Part shown: piece by piece, positions 54,576-63,236 of the stretch
How the letters are laid out: each line of letters starts with the position of its first letter
Numbering within the stretch: the first letter of the stretch is position 1
Assembly (NCBI GenBank): GCA_028822445.1
Contig: JAPKDQ010000001.1
Span: 310,001-374,000 of the forward strand
Direction: 5' to 3'
Length of the DNA stretch: 64,000 nucleotides
DNA from: Rhodospirillaceae bacterium
GTDB taxonomy: Bacteria; Pseudomonadota; Alphaproteobacteria; Rhodospirillales; Rhodospirillaceae
The notes under the pieces: model-generated
Database searches by the model: none
Told to the model about the DNA's origin: nothing
Seen by the model: the letters and a program-made list of their open reading frames with translations, nothing else
Translations under genes and position numbers: made by a program

Positions 54576-56114
54576 ATGAACTCTGTTCTAAAGCTGTTAG
54601 TCGTTTTGGCCGCTGGGCTGATGGGCTTGTTTGATGGTAACGTCTTTGCCAAAGAGAGCGATGCCCCAAGTGTTTTGCGGGTTGCTGTTCCAGGTCGACC
54701 ACCTGGTTTGGGCAATCCTTATTCCTCTCTCCCAATCGGTGCCATCAACCACAATCATATTCTCTATGATGCTCTCACAATTGTTGGGGACAAAGGAGTG
54801 ATGCTGCCCGCGCTAGCCCTAATGTGGGAGCCGGCGGGGGATATGTCATGGGTGTTTACCTTGCGTCCCGGCGTCACGTTCTCGAATGGGGAAGCGTTTA
54901 ATGCGCAAACTGTTGTCGATGTTGTGGCTTACCTTAGAAGCGAGAAGGCTGCTGGATATTTAGTGGCGGGTGAAACCGCGATGATCGACTCTGCGACTGT
55001 GATCAATGAACTGACCGTGCGTATTGATACGAACCGCCCTGATGCGATTTTACCCAAGCGCATGAGCTTTGTGTACATGGTCGCGATGGAATACCTGGAA
55101 GCGGTTGGCATGGATGCTTTTGGCCTTTCGCCGGTCGGGTCTGGTCCCTTCAAGCTCAAAGACTGGGGGCAAAGGACCGGGACATATGTCTTAGAGCGGA
55201 ATCCCAACTCGTGGCGTGACAACGACAACTTCGATGAAATTCATTTTACTGCCGTTGGTGACGTTACAGCTCGCGCGCAATCTATTCTAAGTGGTCAGAT
55301 GGATCTGTCGTTCAAGCTGAGTCTGGACCTTCTAACTGATCTGTCCGCGGCTGGCTTCAAAACGCTTGCGCGGCCAACGTATTCCGTTGGGGCTTGGGCC
55401 TTTCATCAGGTGGATGATCAGTCTCCGGTCTCTGACGTTCGGGTCAGACGTGCATTGAACATGGCGATAGACCGTGAGGGTATAGCGGCTACTATTTTGT
55501 CAGGGGTGTCGCAGCCGGTCTCACAAGTTGCTACTGCTGATGTGTATGGCTATGCGCCAGATATACCACTCTTTCCCTATGATCCAGAGGCCGCAAGGGC
55601 GCTCCTCGATAGCGCTGGATATGGCGACGGCCTTGAGTTGAGGGCTGTCGTGCGCAGCGATCCGTCCGTGCCAGAATCCTCTCTGATCTATCAAGTTCTT
55701 GCTCAAAACCTTGCGGCGATCGGCGTTGAAGTCGAGTTAGACCCTGTTCCCGGTCAACGTTGGTTGATCATGTATTTTTCTGGAGACTGGGACGGAGCCG
55801 ACATCCTGGATACCAGTTTCAACAATTCGATCCATGGCGATGCGATTCGTAGCATCGAAACCGCTTCTTGCTTAAAAGCCGGCGCCTACTTCTGCAATGA
55901 GGCGCTTATGCCTCTGATTGAGGCCAGCAACCGAGATTTTGATCCGCTATCACGAGAGAAGAAACTACAGAAGTTAGTCAAGGCCCTGCACTTTGATCCG
56001 CCCGCTCTCTACCTCTTCCCTTATTTCGATACGTTGGGATACAGCCCGCGACTGAACGAATTGCCGGTTACTGGCCAGCGCGTTGAACTAGAAAGCGTTA
56101 CAGTTCGGGAATGA
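54576..56114 (+). CDS. ABC transporter solute-binding protein, family 5
   Basis: A 512-residue periplasmic binding protein of the peptide/nickel (family 5) group. It has a Sec signal peptide (MNSVLKLLVVLAAGLMGLFD, cleavage near VFA-KES). Family features are WEPAGDMSWVFTLRPGVTFS, VGSGPFKLKDW and VRRALNMAIDREGIA. It would capture a peptide-like or other organic solute; permease and ATPase genes are not in the window. It starts 38 bases after nitrilase fusion 3, and its stop overlaps the next start (ATGA), so it belongs to that operon. Confidence 0.9.
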   Translation: MNSVLKLLVVLAAGLMGLFDGNVFAKESDAPSVLRVAVPGRPPGLGNPYSSLPIGAINHNHILYDALTIVGDKGVMLPALALMWEPAGDMSWVFTLRPGVTFSNGEAFNAQTVVDVVAYLRSEKAAGYLVAGETAMIDSATVINELTVRIDTNRPDAILPKRMSFVYMVAMEYLEAVGMDAFGLSPVGSGPFKLKDWGQRTGTYVLERNPNSWRDNDNFDEIHFTAVGDVTARAQSILSGQMDLSFKLSLDLLTDLSAAGFKTLARPTYSVGAWAFHQVDDQSPVSDVRVRRALNMAIDREGIAATILSGVSQPVSQVATADVYGYAPDIPLFPYDPEAARALLDSAGYGDGLELRAVVRSDPSVPESSLIYQVLAQNLAAIGVEVELDPVPGQRWLIMYFSGDWDGADILDTSFNNSIHGDAIRSIETASCLKAGAYFCNEALMPLIEASNRDFDPLSREKKLQKLVKALHFDPPALYLFPYFDTLGYSPRLNELPVTGQRVELESVTVRE

Positions 56115-57067
56115 TGCAGCAGAGTACCAACTGCCTAGCCGTTGTGCTGGCCGTTGTGGTCAGTGTCACCACATCGCTGGAGACCGTTACTAAGGCTAAC
56201 GACAGTGTTTCACTGACTGTTGTCGATGGCTCTGGCGGTGTGCCGCTAACGGTTGCAGAGGCTGGGCAACCTGGAAGTCCAGGCATCTTGCTTATTCACG
56301 GAAATGGCCAGAGTTATCTCAGTTGGCATAATCAACTGAACTCTGATCTTGCTGATGACTTTCATTTGGTAGCATTTGACCTGCGTGGTCATGGCGGTTC
56401 GGGCAAGCCTTGGGATGTAAAATCTTACAATCGCGCCTGCATCTGGGCTGAAGATATTGCAGCGGTCATGCGAGAAACCGGCCTAGAAAAGCCAATCATG
56501 GTCGGTTGGTCGCGTGGCGGGTTGATGGTCATGCACTATGTCCGGTGCATGGGGACAGGCGCGTTATCCGGCATTGCGATGGTTGCGTCCAGAGGGCGGC
56601 TTGTTGAGGTGAGGTTGCCCCTGGAAGATAACCCGGCACGCATCAGCCAAGTTCAGCTAGAGGCCTCCGACCTCATAGAAAACTTGGCCGGGGCGGACAC
56701 GTTTGCGACGCTCATGACAGCGGAACCTGTTGATGGAGATTGGTCAGCCGTTTCAAAAGCTATGAATATTATGTCTCCACCCTATGCACGCCGCGCTATG
56801 CGCAGCCCGACACTTGACCCTAACGGGGATGTCATTTTCTCATATGCCGATCTCGTTGAACGCATTGATGTGCCGTTTCTTGTTGTCTTGGGGGATCAAG
56901 ACCCGCTTCGAGATTCTGCTCAGCTGGGGCAAGCGTTTGAGAACGCTTTACCTCAGGCTAAAGTGCTGATGTACCCTGGCGTTGGGCATTCTCCTTTTCT
57001 AGAGGAGCCACAAAAATTTAACGCGGATATCAGGAGTTTCGTAAACTCTGTTTCCAAAGCAAAGTAA
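56111..57067 (+). CDS. Secreted alpha/beta hydrolase
   Basis: A 318-residue alpha/beta hydrolase with an N-terminal signal sequence (CLAVVLAVVVSVTTSLETVT). Catalytic features are intact: oxyanion loop LIHGNGQSYLSW, nucleophile Ser134 in VGWSRGG, acid near VVLGDQDPLRD, and His in YPGVGHSPFLEEP. It resembles haloperoxidase/epoxide hydrolase-type esterases. The start overlaps the binding-protein stop by 4 bases; ATG 56114 would be the second choice. It probably cleaves an ester or lactone in the periplasm before uptake or oxidation. Confidence 0.87.
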   Translation: MMQQSTNCLAVVLAVVVSVTTSLETVTKANDSVSLTVVDGSGGVPLTVAEAGQPGSPGILLIHGNGQSYLSWHNQLNSDLADDFHLVAFDLRGHGGSGKPWDVKSYNRACIWAEDIAAVMRETGLEKPIMVGWSRGGLMVMHYVRCMGTGALSGIAMVASRGRLVEVRLPLEDNPARISQVQLEASDLIENLAGADTFATLMTAEPVDGDWSAVSKAMNIMSPPYARRAMRSPTLDPNGDVIFSYADLVERIDVPFLVVLGDQDPLRDSAQLGQAFENALPQAKVLMYPGVGHSPFLEEPQKFNADIRSFVNSVSKAK

Positions 57068-57093
57068 TGATGAAGTTCTGAAGGAGCTTGAGT

Positions 57094-58008
57094 ATGAAGA
57101 AGACTACCTGGAGTCGTCGTAGCGCACTCGCATCAGCAGGCGCAGCCAGTGCGGTTCTTGTCTCGGCTGAGGCCGTGCAGTCCGCAAAGGCTTCTATGCT
57201 TCCAGATTCAATATCTGATTGGACTCCGGAGGACCGCGTCTACGCATTGGCAAAGCAGCAGGGCCGGATTGATGACGGCAAAGCGATTTGGCGGACGCGC
57301 GGCGTAATTTATGGCTTTAAGGCTCCTGACTCACCCATTCCACTCGTTCGGTTCAAAGGGTGTGAGCAGCAATGGGTGAAGAAAGTCTCAGATGCTGAAT
57401 TCGTTAAATATAATTCGCTCCTGACCTATTACAGCGATTTTGAGAGTGATGAGATTATCGATGGTTTTACCAACCCAATGACGGGTCAGGACGTTACGTT
57501 CAAGCCCAATTGGAGCCGTGTTCCAGAAGGTCAAAGCATATCTGCTCGCGGCGTCACGCTTAACATCATCGATAAAGCGTTCCCGGATTTCTATGCCAAG
57601 AGTTCAATTCGTGACGTAGAAATGAATTTGATCGGCGATACAGTGTCGTTTCACGCCAAGATGAGGTGGCCCGAACCATTAGTGCGTAAGCCTTATAATC
57701 AAGACAATACCTTTTTTGCTAAACTTTCTGATCTTCAAGACCCTGATCAGTCATGGATACCCGCGCATGGGGCAGGTCAAATTCTAATGCCCTCTATGGC
57801 AAGTATTGGGATGAACGATCCCGACCTCGGTCAGGTCATTTGGCACGTGGAATTTTATAAAATAAAATCATGGGATGATTTGCCCGCCGACTACCTAGAG
57901 AAGGCATTGGCTGAGCACGGCGAAGATTTTGACGTGAACCCGAAGGGCGATACTGTTCCGTCAAAGCTGGCTCAGAACCTTGCTCGCTTAGGGTACGTAA
58001 AGGATTAA
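57094..58008 (+). CDS. Tat-exported DUF1838 family protein (copy 2)
   Basis: A 304-residue DUF1838 protein. The twin-arginine motif is in TTWSRRSALASAG, followed by a hydrophobic region ending near SAKA. Body segments IYGFKAPDSPIPLVRFKGCE, TYYSDFESDEIIDGFTNPMT and GQVIWHVEFYKIKSWDDLPA parallel the copy at 5888-6772. The start is ATG 57094, with aaggag 7 bases upstream. The next gene, a Rieske oxygenase, begins 6 bases after the stop. DUF1838 function is unknown; the context suggests a role in handling the oxygenase substrate or product outside the cytoplasm. Confidence 0.82.
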   Translation: MKKTTWSRRSALASAGAASAVLVSAEAVQSAKASMLPDSISDWTPEDRVYALAKQQGRIDDGKAIWRTRGVIYGFKAPDSPIPLVRFKGCEQQWVKKVSDAEFVKYNSLLTYYSDFESDEIIDGFTNPMTGQDVTFKPNWSRVPEGQSISARGVTLNIIDKAFPDFYAKSSIRDVEMNLIGDTVSFHAKMRWPEPLVRKPYNQDNTFFAKLSDLQDPDQSWIPAHGAGQILMPSMASIGMNDPDLGQVIWHVEFYKIKSWDDLPADYLEKALAEHGEDFDVNPKGDTVPSKLAQNLARLGYVKD

Positions 58009-58014
58009 GCTCCT

Positions 58015-59211
58015 ATGAGTTCACGGGACAAAAAATCGTGGGACGCTTCACCTGATATGCCTGCGGGGCATTTCGTCTCGGGTGACGTCTACACTGATCC
58101 GGATATCTATAAAGACGAGTCCGAGAAGGTCTTCGCAAAGGCGTGGCGGTTTGCGTGCCATGATAGTGAGCTTCCAGAAGCGTTTGACTATCGTGTGTTT
58201 GAGCAAGACGGGCAGTCTCTTTTTGCGATACGAGGAGAAGATGGCGTTATTCGGTCTTTTCTTAATGTTTGCTCTCATCGTGGTGCGAAACTACTGGATC
58301 AACCTGCCGGTAATGCCAAGCTTATCACCTGCTTTTATCATCGATGGACCTACGATGCCCACGGCCATTGTGCTGGAATTCCTCGGGTTTCGGGATATTC
58401 AGGGGATGTGGTCAGCAAAGAGACCATGGGGTTGCGCGAAGTGCGGACCGAGACTTTGCATGGTTTGGTCTTCGTCACGCTGGATGACGCAGCGCCAGAC
58501 TTAACGTCATTCGTTGGTAAGGCTCTCGATCGATTTTCTGAGATGCTGACCGGGCAGCCTCTTGAGGTGTTCCATTATAACCGCGCGGTTCTCGATTGTA
58601 ATTGGAAGGCCTGGCACGAAACCAACATGGATCTTTACCATGAGTTCATGCACGTGGTTTTGCGTAAGACACAAGTGAATGCAATGCCGATGAAAGACCG
58701 CAAGCTCATTGTGTTTAAAAATGGTCATGGCGGCAGCGGAGGCGATATGAAGGCTGCCTATGACGGATACAAGGGCTTCGCTGGCCGAGGTAATGATATT
58801 CCGCCTTTATCGGGAATGGCGCCGACAGATTTTCGCTTTATTAATCTGTTCCCTTCGACTGCGATTATTTCACGCGGGACTGTCGTTCGTATTGATACGG
58901 CGACCCCTATGGGCCCGGACAAGACACTGCTTGAAATGCGCGGGCTTGGCGTTATGGGCGAGCCGGAAGAACACCGACGTGTGCGCCAACGTCATCACAA
59001 TCAATACTGGGGTCCCTTCGGGCGCAACGTGCCAGAAGATACAATCGCGGCTGAGGCCTGCGCGGATAGCTTTCGTGGCCACGCAGGGCGCTATCAAATT
59101 ATTAGTCGAGACGAAGGCCTTACAGGACAGGACGACGCAGTGCTTCGGGCGTTCTATAAAGAATGGGCGCTAAAAACCGGGCGTGACCCAGGGCAGCCCG
59201 TATCGTCATGA
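58015..59211 (+). CDS. Rieske non-heme iron oxygenase, alpha subunit
   Basis: A 398-residue ring-hydroxylating oxygenase alpha subunit. The Rieske [2Fe-2S] ligands are Cys86 and His88 (NVCSHRGA) and Cys106 and His109 (CFYHRW), with the usual 17 residues between His88 and Cys106. The mononuclear iron site is ETNMDLYHEFMHV: His209, His213, and Asp206 as the bridging residue. The two His are three residues apart, where four is more common. The second Rieske motif has Arg where Gly is usual (YHRW for YHGW). No ferredoxin or reductase gene is adjacent. The beta subunit start overlaps the stop by 4 bases. Confidence 0.9.
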   Translation: MSSRDKKSWDASPDMPAGHFVSGDVYTDPDIYKDESEKVFAKAWRFACHDSELPEAFDYRVFEQDGQSLFAIRGEDGVIRSFLNVCSHRGAKLLDQPAGNAKLITCFYHRWTYDAHGHCAGIPRVSGYSGDVVSKETMGLREVRTETLHGLVFVTLDDAAPDLTSFVGKALDRFSEMLTGQPLEVFHYNRAVLDCNWKAWHETNMDLYHEFMHVVLRKTQVNAMPMKDRKLIVFKNGHGGSGGDMKAAYDGYKGFAGRGNDIPPLSGMAPTDFRFINLFPSTAIISRGTVVRIDTATPMGPDKTLLEMRGLGVMGEPEEHRRVRQRHHNQYWGPFGRNVPEDTIAAEACADSFRGHAGRYQIISRDEGLTGQDDAVLRAFYKEWALKTGRDPGQPVSS

Positions 59212-59666
59212 GAGAATTTGAACCAATACGATCACTCGTCGGTCGAAGCTGCCTCGCTCTCGATGATGGCGATTTCAACGGCTACCTTGATCTTTGTGCG
59301 CCTGAATTCGCTTATCGCATTGTTGTTTGGAGCCCCGAACTCGGCAAAGACATGGTTTGGCTTGACCATGACCGTGATGGATTAGCCGGGCTATTCGAGA
59401 CCCTACCTGACCACTTGCAACGGTCCGGTCGGTTTTCCAGGCATGCGTCTGTTTACACGGTTGAGGAGTATTCTGACGCGGGGCCATATTCTGTGGTGAG
59501 CAGTGTTGTGGTTCATCACACGGACCTCGGTGGTCGAACACAGACGCTCGCCGTTGGGCGGTACCTGGACACTGTCGTGTGTATTGACGGTGCCTATAGA
59601 TTATCGGCGCGTGAGGTTGCGCTGGAGACCCGCGACCTTGGCATTGGCCTCCATGTACCGCTCTAG
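59208..59666 (+). CDS. Rieske oxygenase beta subunit (NTF2/SnoaL-like)
   Basis: A 152-residue small subunit of an alpha-3 beta-3 type ring-hydroxylating oxygenase, with the cone-shaped NTF2 fold. Recognisable parts are FNGYLDLCAPEFAYRIVVWS, MVWLDHDRDGLAGLFETLP and the end strand AYRLSAREVALETRDL. It usually has a structural role and helps shape substrate choice. It is the last gene of the six-gene operon that starts with nitrilase fusion 3. The stop overlaps by 4 bases with the stop of the small membrane protein on the other strand. Confidence 0.87.
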   Translation: MREFEPIRSLVGRSCLALDDGDFNGYLDLCAPEFAYRIVVWSPELGKDMVWLDHDRDGLAGLFETLPDHLQRSGRFSRHASVYTVEEYSDAGPYSVVSSVVVHHTDLGGRTQTLAVGRYLDTVVCIDGAYRLSAREVALETRDLGIGLHVPL

Positions 59667-59824
59667 GTGTCGGCGGCAGATTTCTTTTCTATAACCGCCT
59701 TAAAGATCATGTGTCCGACGATTGTCGCAACGGCAAGTCCCAGGAACACCCAAAATAGGTCCCAGGACATGCCTTCAAGGGTCTGTTGCCCATAAACGTC
59801 GCGGCTGTAGCGAAACAGCTCCAC
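59663..59824 (-). CDS. Small single-span membrane protein after the Mo-hydroxylase genes
   Basis: A 53-residue frame read directly from the sequence: GTG start at 59824, immediately after the TAA of the FAD subunit gene, and TAG at 59663. The N-terminal 20 residues are polar (VELFRYSRDVYGQQTLEGMS), then one hydrophobic helix (WDLFWVFLGLAVATIVGHMI), then a positively charged tail (FKAVIEKKSAADT). The topology suggests N-out, C-in. Being last in the Mo-hydroxylase operon and directly abutting it, it may anchor the complex or link it to the respiratory chain. No family was recognised. Confidence 0.6.
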   Translation of the reverse strand: MELFRYSRDVYGQQTLEGMSWDLFWVFLGLAVATIVGHMIFKAVIEKKSAADT

Positions 59825-60820
59825 TTAGACGTTTCCTCGGATTGCCCGTTTCACCAGGTTTTCCATAAGAGGAATCTTAAAATGGTTATAGTTGAGAGGT
59901 GTTGCTCCTCGTGATGCCGTGCTTCCAGCTAAATCAGCTGTTTCCGCATCGGGTGCGCTTCCGCGAACGATTTCTTCAGCGCCGACGATCCGTTTGGGCA
60001 CACATTCAACACCGGAGCAAACGATCCGGATATCTTCAACGATCCCATTATTAACGATCATTGAAGATGCGACGTTTACTAATGGGAAGTCCCATGTGTT
60101 CCGGTCCGCAACTTTCTCAAAGTAGAAATCAGCTCCGGCCCATTTTGACGGAATTCGGATGGCGATGAGGAGTTCGTTGGGCTCGACAACTGTCATGCGT
60201 GTAATGTTGATGGCGGGGCCGATAAAGAACTCTTCGGCTGGAACAACACGTTCCCCCGCGGGGCCGCGAATAACCATTTGTGCATCGAGCGCAGTCACGG
60301 CAGCTGCTGTGTCAGACGGTGTAACGGCGACACAACGCGAGGCGCCGAATAGGCAGTGCTCCCGGTTCATGCCTTCCGGCGTATCGGCGTAGCAGGTGTT
60401 GCCGCCGGCTCGGTAGCAATCTAAGCCAGAGCGATAGTACCAGCAGCGCGTGTCCTGACAAAGGTTCCCGCCTAAAGTTCCAGCGTTACGAATTTGAGGG
60501 CTAGCAACGCGGCCTGCCGCTTGGGCAAGAACGCCATACCGCTCGGCAATCATCGGGTTGTCGACGATTTCACGCAGTGTGGTCATTGCGCCGATCTCAA
60601 TGCCATCCGCTACTTCGCGAATACCATGAAGGTCCGCAATTCCACCGAGGTCGATCACGGCTTCTGGACGCTTGGCGCGATCCTTGAACCAATCGTAGCT
60701 GTCTTGGCCGCCCGCGACTTTCCAGCTGCGCTCACCATATTTCTCTAGTAGGTCGAGGGCATTGTCTATATCTGTCGGTTGAAACAGGGTAAACTGCGGC
60801 ATCATATCTTTTGTACTCAT
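59825..60820 (-). CDS. Molybdenum hydroxylase FAD subunit with extra [4Fe-4S] insert (PaoB-like)
   Basis: A 331-residue FAD-binding subunit of the xanthine oxidase family. Flavin motifs are AGGQDSY near residue 37 and the NAGTLGGNLCQDTRCWYY region. The cysteine set LCQDTRC, LDCYRAGGNTCYA, EHCLFGASRC matches the additional 4Fe-4S cluster segment known from E. coli PaoB (YagS) and 4-hydroxybenzoyl-CoA reductase beta subunits. It carries electrons from the Mo subunit to FAD. It starts 12 bases after the Mo subunit gene on the same strand. Confidence 0.9.
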   Translation of the reverse strand: MSTKDMMPQFTLFQPTDIDNALDLLEKYGERSWKVAGGQDSYDWFKDRAKRPEAVIDLGGIADLHGIREVADGIEIGAMTTLREIVDNPMIAERYGVLAQAAGRVASPQIRNAGTLGGNLCQDTRCWYYRSGLDCYRAGGNTCYADTPEGMNREHCLFGASRCVAVTPSDTAAAVTALDAQMVIRGPAGERVVPAEEFFIGPAINITRMTVVEPNELLIAIRIPSKWAGADFYFEKVADRNTWDFPLVNVASSMIVNNGIVEDIRIVCSGVECVPKRIVGAEEIVRGSAPDAETADLAGSTASRGATPLNYNHFKIPLMENLVKRAIRGNV

Positions 60821-60832
60821 GTCTACGCCTCT

Positions 60833-63235
60833 CTACTGGTTGCTTACTTGAAGCGTTTTATATGACTGCGGCTTTTCAGCCAGTGCATTGATAATCATGT
60901 CTGGAACCACCGGTGTGCGATTGAAGTAAACACCGCCAAGGGCGTCAGAGATCGCGCTTAACAGGGCCGACGCTGCACAACCCATCAGGGGTTCGCCAAT
61001 ACCACGCGCTCCTACGGGGTTAGTTGGGTCGGGCTTATCGACATAGCCGACATCCATCTCAAGCGGCACGTCCAAGTAAGATGGCGGTTTTGTTTGGTGG
61101 AACCCAACGTTTGCGGGTAGCCCGTTTTGCGGGTCGTAAACAATACGTTCTAGGCTGGCCATGCCGATGCCCATGACGCCGCCGCCGCGGATTTGATGTT
61201 CTAAGCCTTGGGGGTGAATAACGGTTCCGCAGTCTGCGGTGCCGACGTAGTCAATGATTTCGAACTTACCGGTTTCGACATCCAGCTCGATTTTTATGAA
61301 GGATGAGGCCAGCGCTGGTGGCAGCCCCTTGGTTGGGTACTTGTCCTTCGCGGCACCAATTAGTCCTGTTCCCGCCAAGGCTGTAACGGAAGCCTTAGTA
61401 ATGGAATGCATGTCTTCGTTCATTTCCTCACCGCTGTACTTGCCGCCAAGTTCAATGGCGCGCTGTGCGGCTTGGGCAAAGGTGAGGTTTTTCTTTGGAC
61501 TGGTCTTGGAGAAAACTTTGTCGTCGCCGACATCGTAATCTTCTGCGTTTCCGCCAAGATCCATGGCCGCGATTTCGAGTAACTTCATCTTTGCATCCAT
61601 GGCGCCCGCGTAGTTTGTGCGAGACATTGTGTAAGACGTGTTACTGCCAAACTGGCCTAAGTTCCATGGCAGGTGGCGTCGGCTATCGCCGCGCTCGATT
61701 ACGCAGTTTTCCCAAGAACACCCCAGAACTTCTGCGGCCACACGGGATGTGCTGGCGTAGGAATAGGTTCCCAGGTTTCCAATACCGGTGTGGATGTGAA
61801 TCTTGCCGTCTGGCGCAATGCGCAGTAGACCATCAAAGCCGCTAGAGCCACCAGGGTGGAAGGCGTGGCCTACGCCAATACCAATAACTTTAGAGCCGTT
61901 ACGCTGACCGCTTTCTTTCTTTTTTTCTTCCCAGTTGAAGCGTTCTGCGCCATCGCGCATAGCTTCTTTTAAGTAGGCGCTCGAAACCGGGCTGCGCTGT
62001 CCGCCAAATTTAGAATCACTGTCGGGTGCATTGAGTTCCCGTATGGCGAGGCGGTCGACCCCAAGGGTCTTTGCGGCCTTATCCATAAGGGGTTCCATAA
62101 CGCAAGCTAGCTGGTTCTGGCCGGGGCCACGTTGCGCGCCCGAGGGCGGCGTATTTGTGGCTACTGGAATGCCTTTCCAGCGCATGGCCACGGGTTGATA
62201 GACCAGAGACAGTGCAAGCCCTGCATTTGCATAGTCGGGGAAGGCATCGTTGGCCCCGCTTTGTTGCACTACGTACAAATCGGCAGCGACAAGGCGTCCG
62301 TCTTCACTAAAGCCAAGCTTTACGTTTCCTTGGAACCCGTTGCGTCGAGAGCCGAGATAATATTCCTCAGCGCGACTGATGCGCATCATGCACGGGCGTC
62401 CAACTTTCTTCGACATATGGGCTGGTATTGTTGCGATTGGGTAGGCTGTACCTTTAGATCCAAAGCCGCCACCGCAGTATTCGGCAATGAGAATGAGATC
62501 TTCCGTCTCGATACCACAGTATTTGGCATAGTCCGGGACATTAAATGTATGGCTTTGGGATGATGCATGAAGGTAGCATTTCCCATTTTCCCAATAGGCG
62601 AAAGCGCTACGTGGTTCCATGCTCTGATGAGGATGTCCTGCGATAACAAACGTTTCATCGAGAACAAGCGCGGCCTTGGAGAAACCGCCGTCCACGTCAC
62701 CGTAGTCCCACTCACTTTGAGGTTTGCCGCGTGGCAATTCGTCATCGTCGGCAGCTGCGAAGTCACGCGCCGTCCATTTGTGCCGTTCGGCTTTGCCTCT
62801 AAACAACGCCACGTTGCCGCTGTCATGGACGTCCGGCCCGCCTGGAAACAGGCTGACTAATGGATCAATTACGAATGGCCGTGATTCATATTCAACTTTG
62901 ATTTTTTCGAGGGCGTTGGACGCGACTTCTTCACTGATCGCTGCAACGGCCAAGATAGGGTCTCCGACATACTTTGGATGGTTTGTCAGGATCGGCATTT
63001 GCGGTTCAGGTATGTTCGGGACGTCGTCCGCGGTCATGACGTCGATCACGCCGTCCATCTTCAGCGCCTCAGATGCATCCACGTTGCGCACAATGGCATG
63101 CGGCATAGGGCTGACCAGGAGCTTGATAAACAGCATCCCTTCGGCACGGAAATCCTCGGAGTATTTCGCTTTACCCGTAACCTTGGCGCGTACGTCGGGC
63201 GGTGTGAAGTTTTTACCAATATGTTTGTAGGCCAT
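60833..63235 (-). CDS. Molybdenum hydroxylase catalytic subunit (PaoC/CoxL-like)
   Basis: An 800-residue molybdopterin-binding large subunit of the xanthine oxidase family. It starts with the a/b hammerhead domain (GKNFTPPDVRAKVTGKAKYS) and carries the catalytic glutamate Glu748 in VGARGIGEPLMG. Other family segments are EYCGGGFGSKG and PPSGAQRGPGQNQ. The CO dehydrogenase active-site loop with the Cu-binding Cys is not apparent, so an aldehyde or N-heterocycle hydroxylase is more likely than CO oxidation. There is no signal of its own; it would have to be exported folded with the Tat-bearing small subunit. One base separates it from the small subunit gene. Confidence 0.9.
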   Translation of the reverse strand: MAYKHIGKNFTPPDVRAKVTGKAKYSEDFRAEGMLFIKLLVSPMPHAIVRNVDASEALKMDGVIDVMTADDVPNIPEPQMPILTNHPKYVGDPILAVAAISEEVASNALEKIKVEYESRPFVIDPLVSLFPGGPDVHDSGNVALFRGKAERHKWTARDFAAADDDELPRGKPQSEWDYGDVDGGFSKAALVLDETFVIAGHPHQSMEPRSAFAYWENGKCYLHASSQSHTFNVPDYAKYCGIETEDLILIAEYCGGGFGSKGTAYPIATIPAHMSKKVGRPCMMRISRAEEYYLGSRRNGFQGNVKLGFSEDGRLVAADLYVVQQSGANDAFPDYANAGLALSLVYQPVAMRWKGIPVATNTPPSGAQRGPGQNQLACVMEPLMDKAAKTLGVDRLAIRELNAPDSDSKFGGQRSPVSSAYLKEAMRDGAERFNWEEKKKESGQRNGSKVIGIGVGHAFHPGGSSGFDGLLRIAPDGKIHIHTGIGNLGTYSYASTSRVAAEVLGCSWENCVIERGDSRRHLPWNLGQFGSNTSYTMSRTNYAGAMDAKMKLLEIAAMDLGGNAEDYDVGDDKVFSKTSPKKNLTFAQAAQRAIELGGKYSGEEMNEDMHSITKASVTALAGTGLIGAAKDKYPTKGLPPALASSFIKIELDVETGKFEIIDYVGTADCGTVIHPQGLEHQIRGGGVMGIGMASLERIVYDPQNGLPANVGFHQTKPPSYLDVPLEMDVGYVDKPDPTNPVGARGIGEPLMGCAASALLSAISDALGGVYFNRTPVVPDMIINALAEKPQSYKTLQVSNQ

Positions 63236-63236
63236 G

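Noticed and set aside
58015-59666. Assignment of the Rieske pair as methanesulfonate monooxygenase
   Set aside because: As I recall, that enzyme has an unusually long gap between the Rieske cysteine-histidine pairs, whereas here it is the ordinary 17 residues; no sulfonate genes are adjacent.
60833-63235. Assignment of the Mo subunit as CO dehydrogenase CoxL
   Set aside because: No copper-binding active-site cysteine loop was apparent, and the FAD subunit has the extra 4Fe-4S insert and the small subunit a Tat signal, as in PaoABC rather than CoxMSL.
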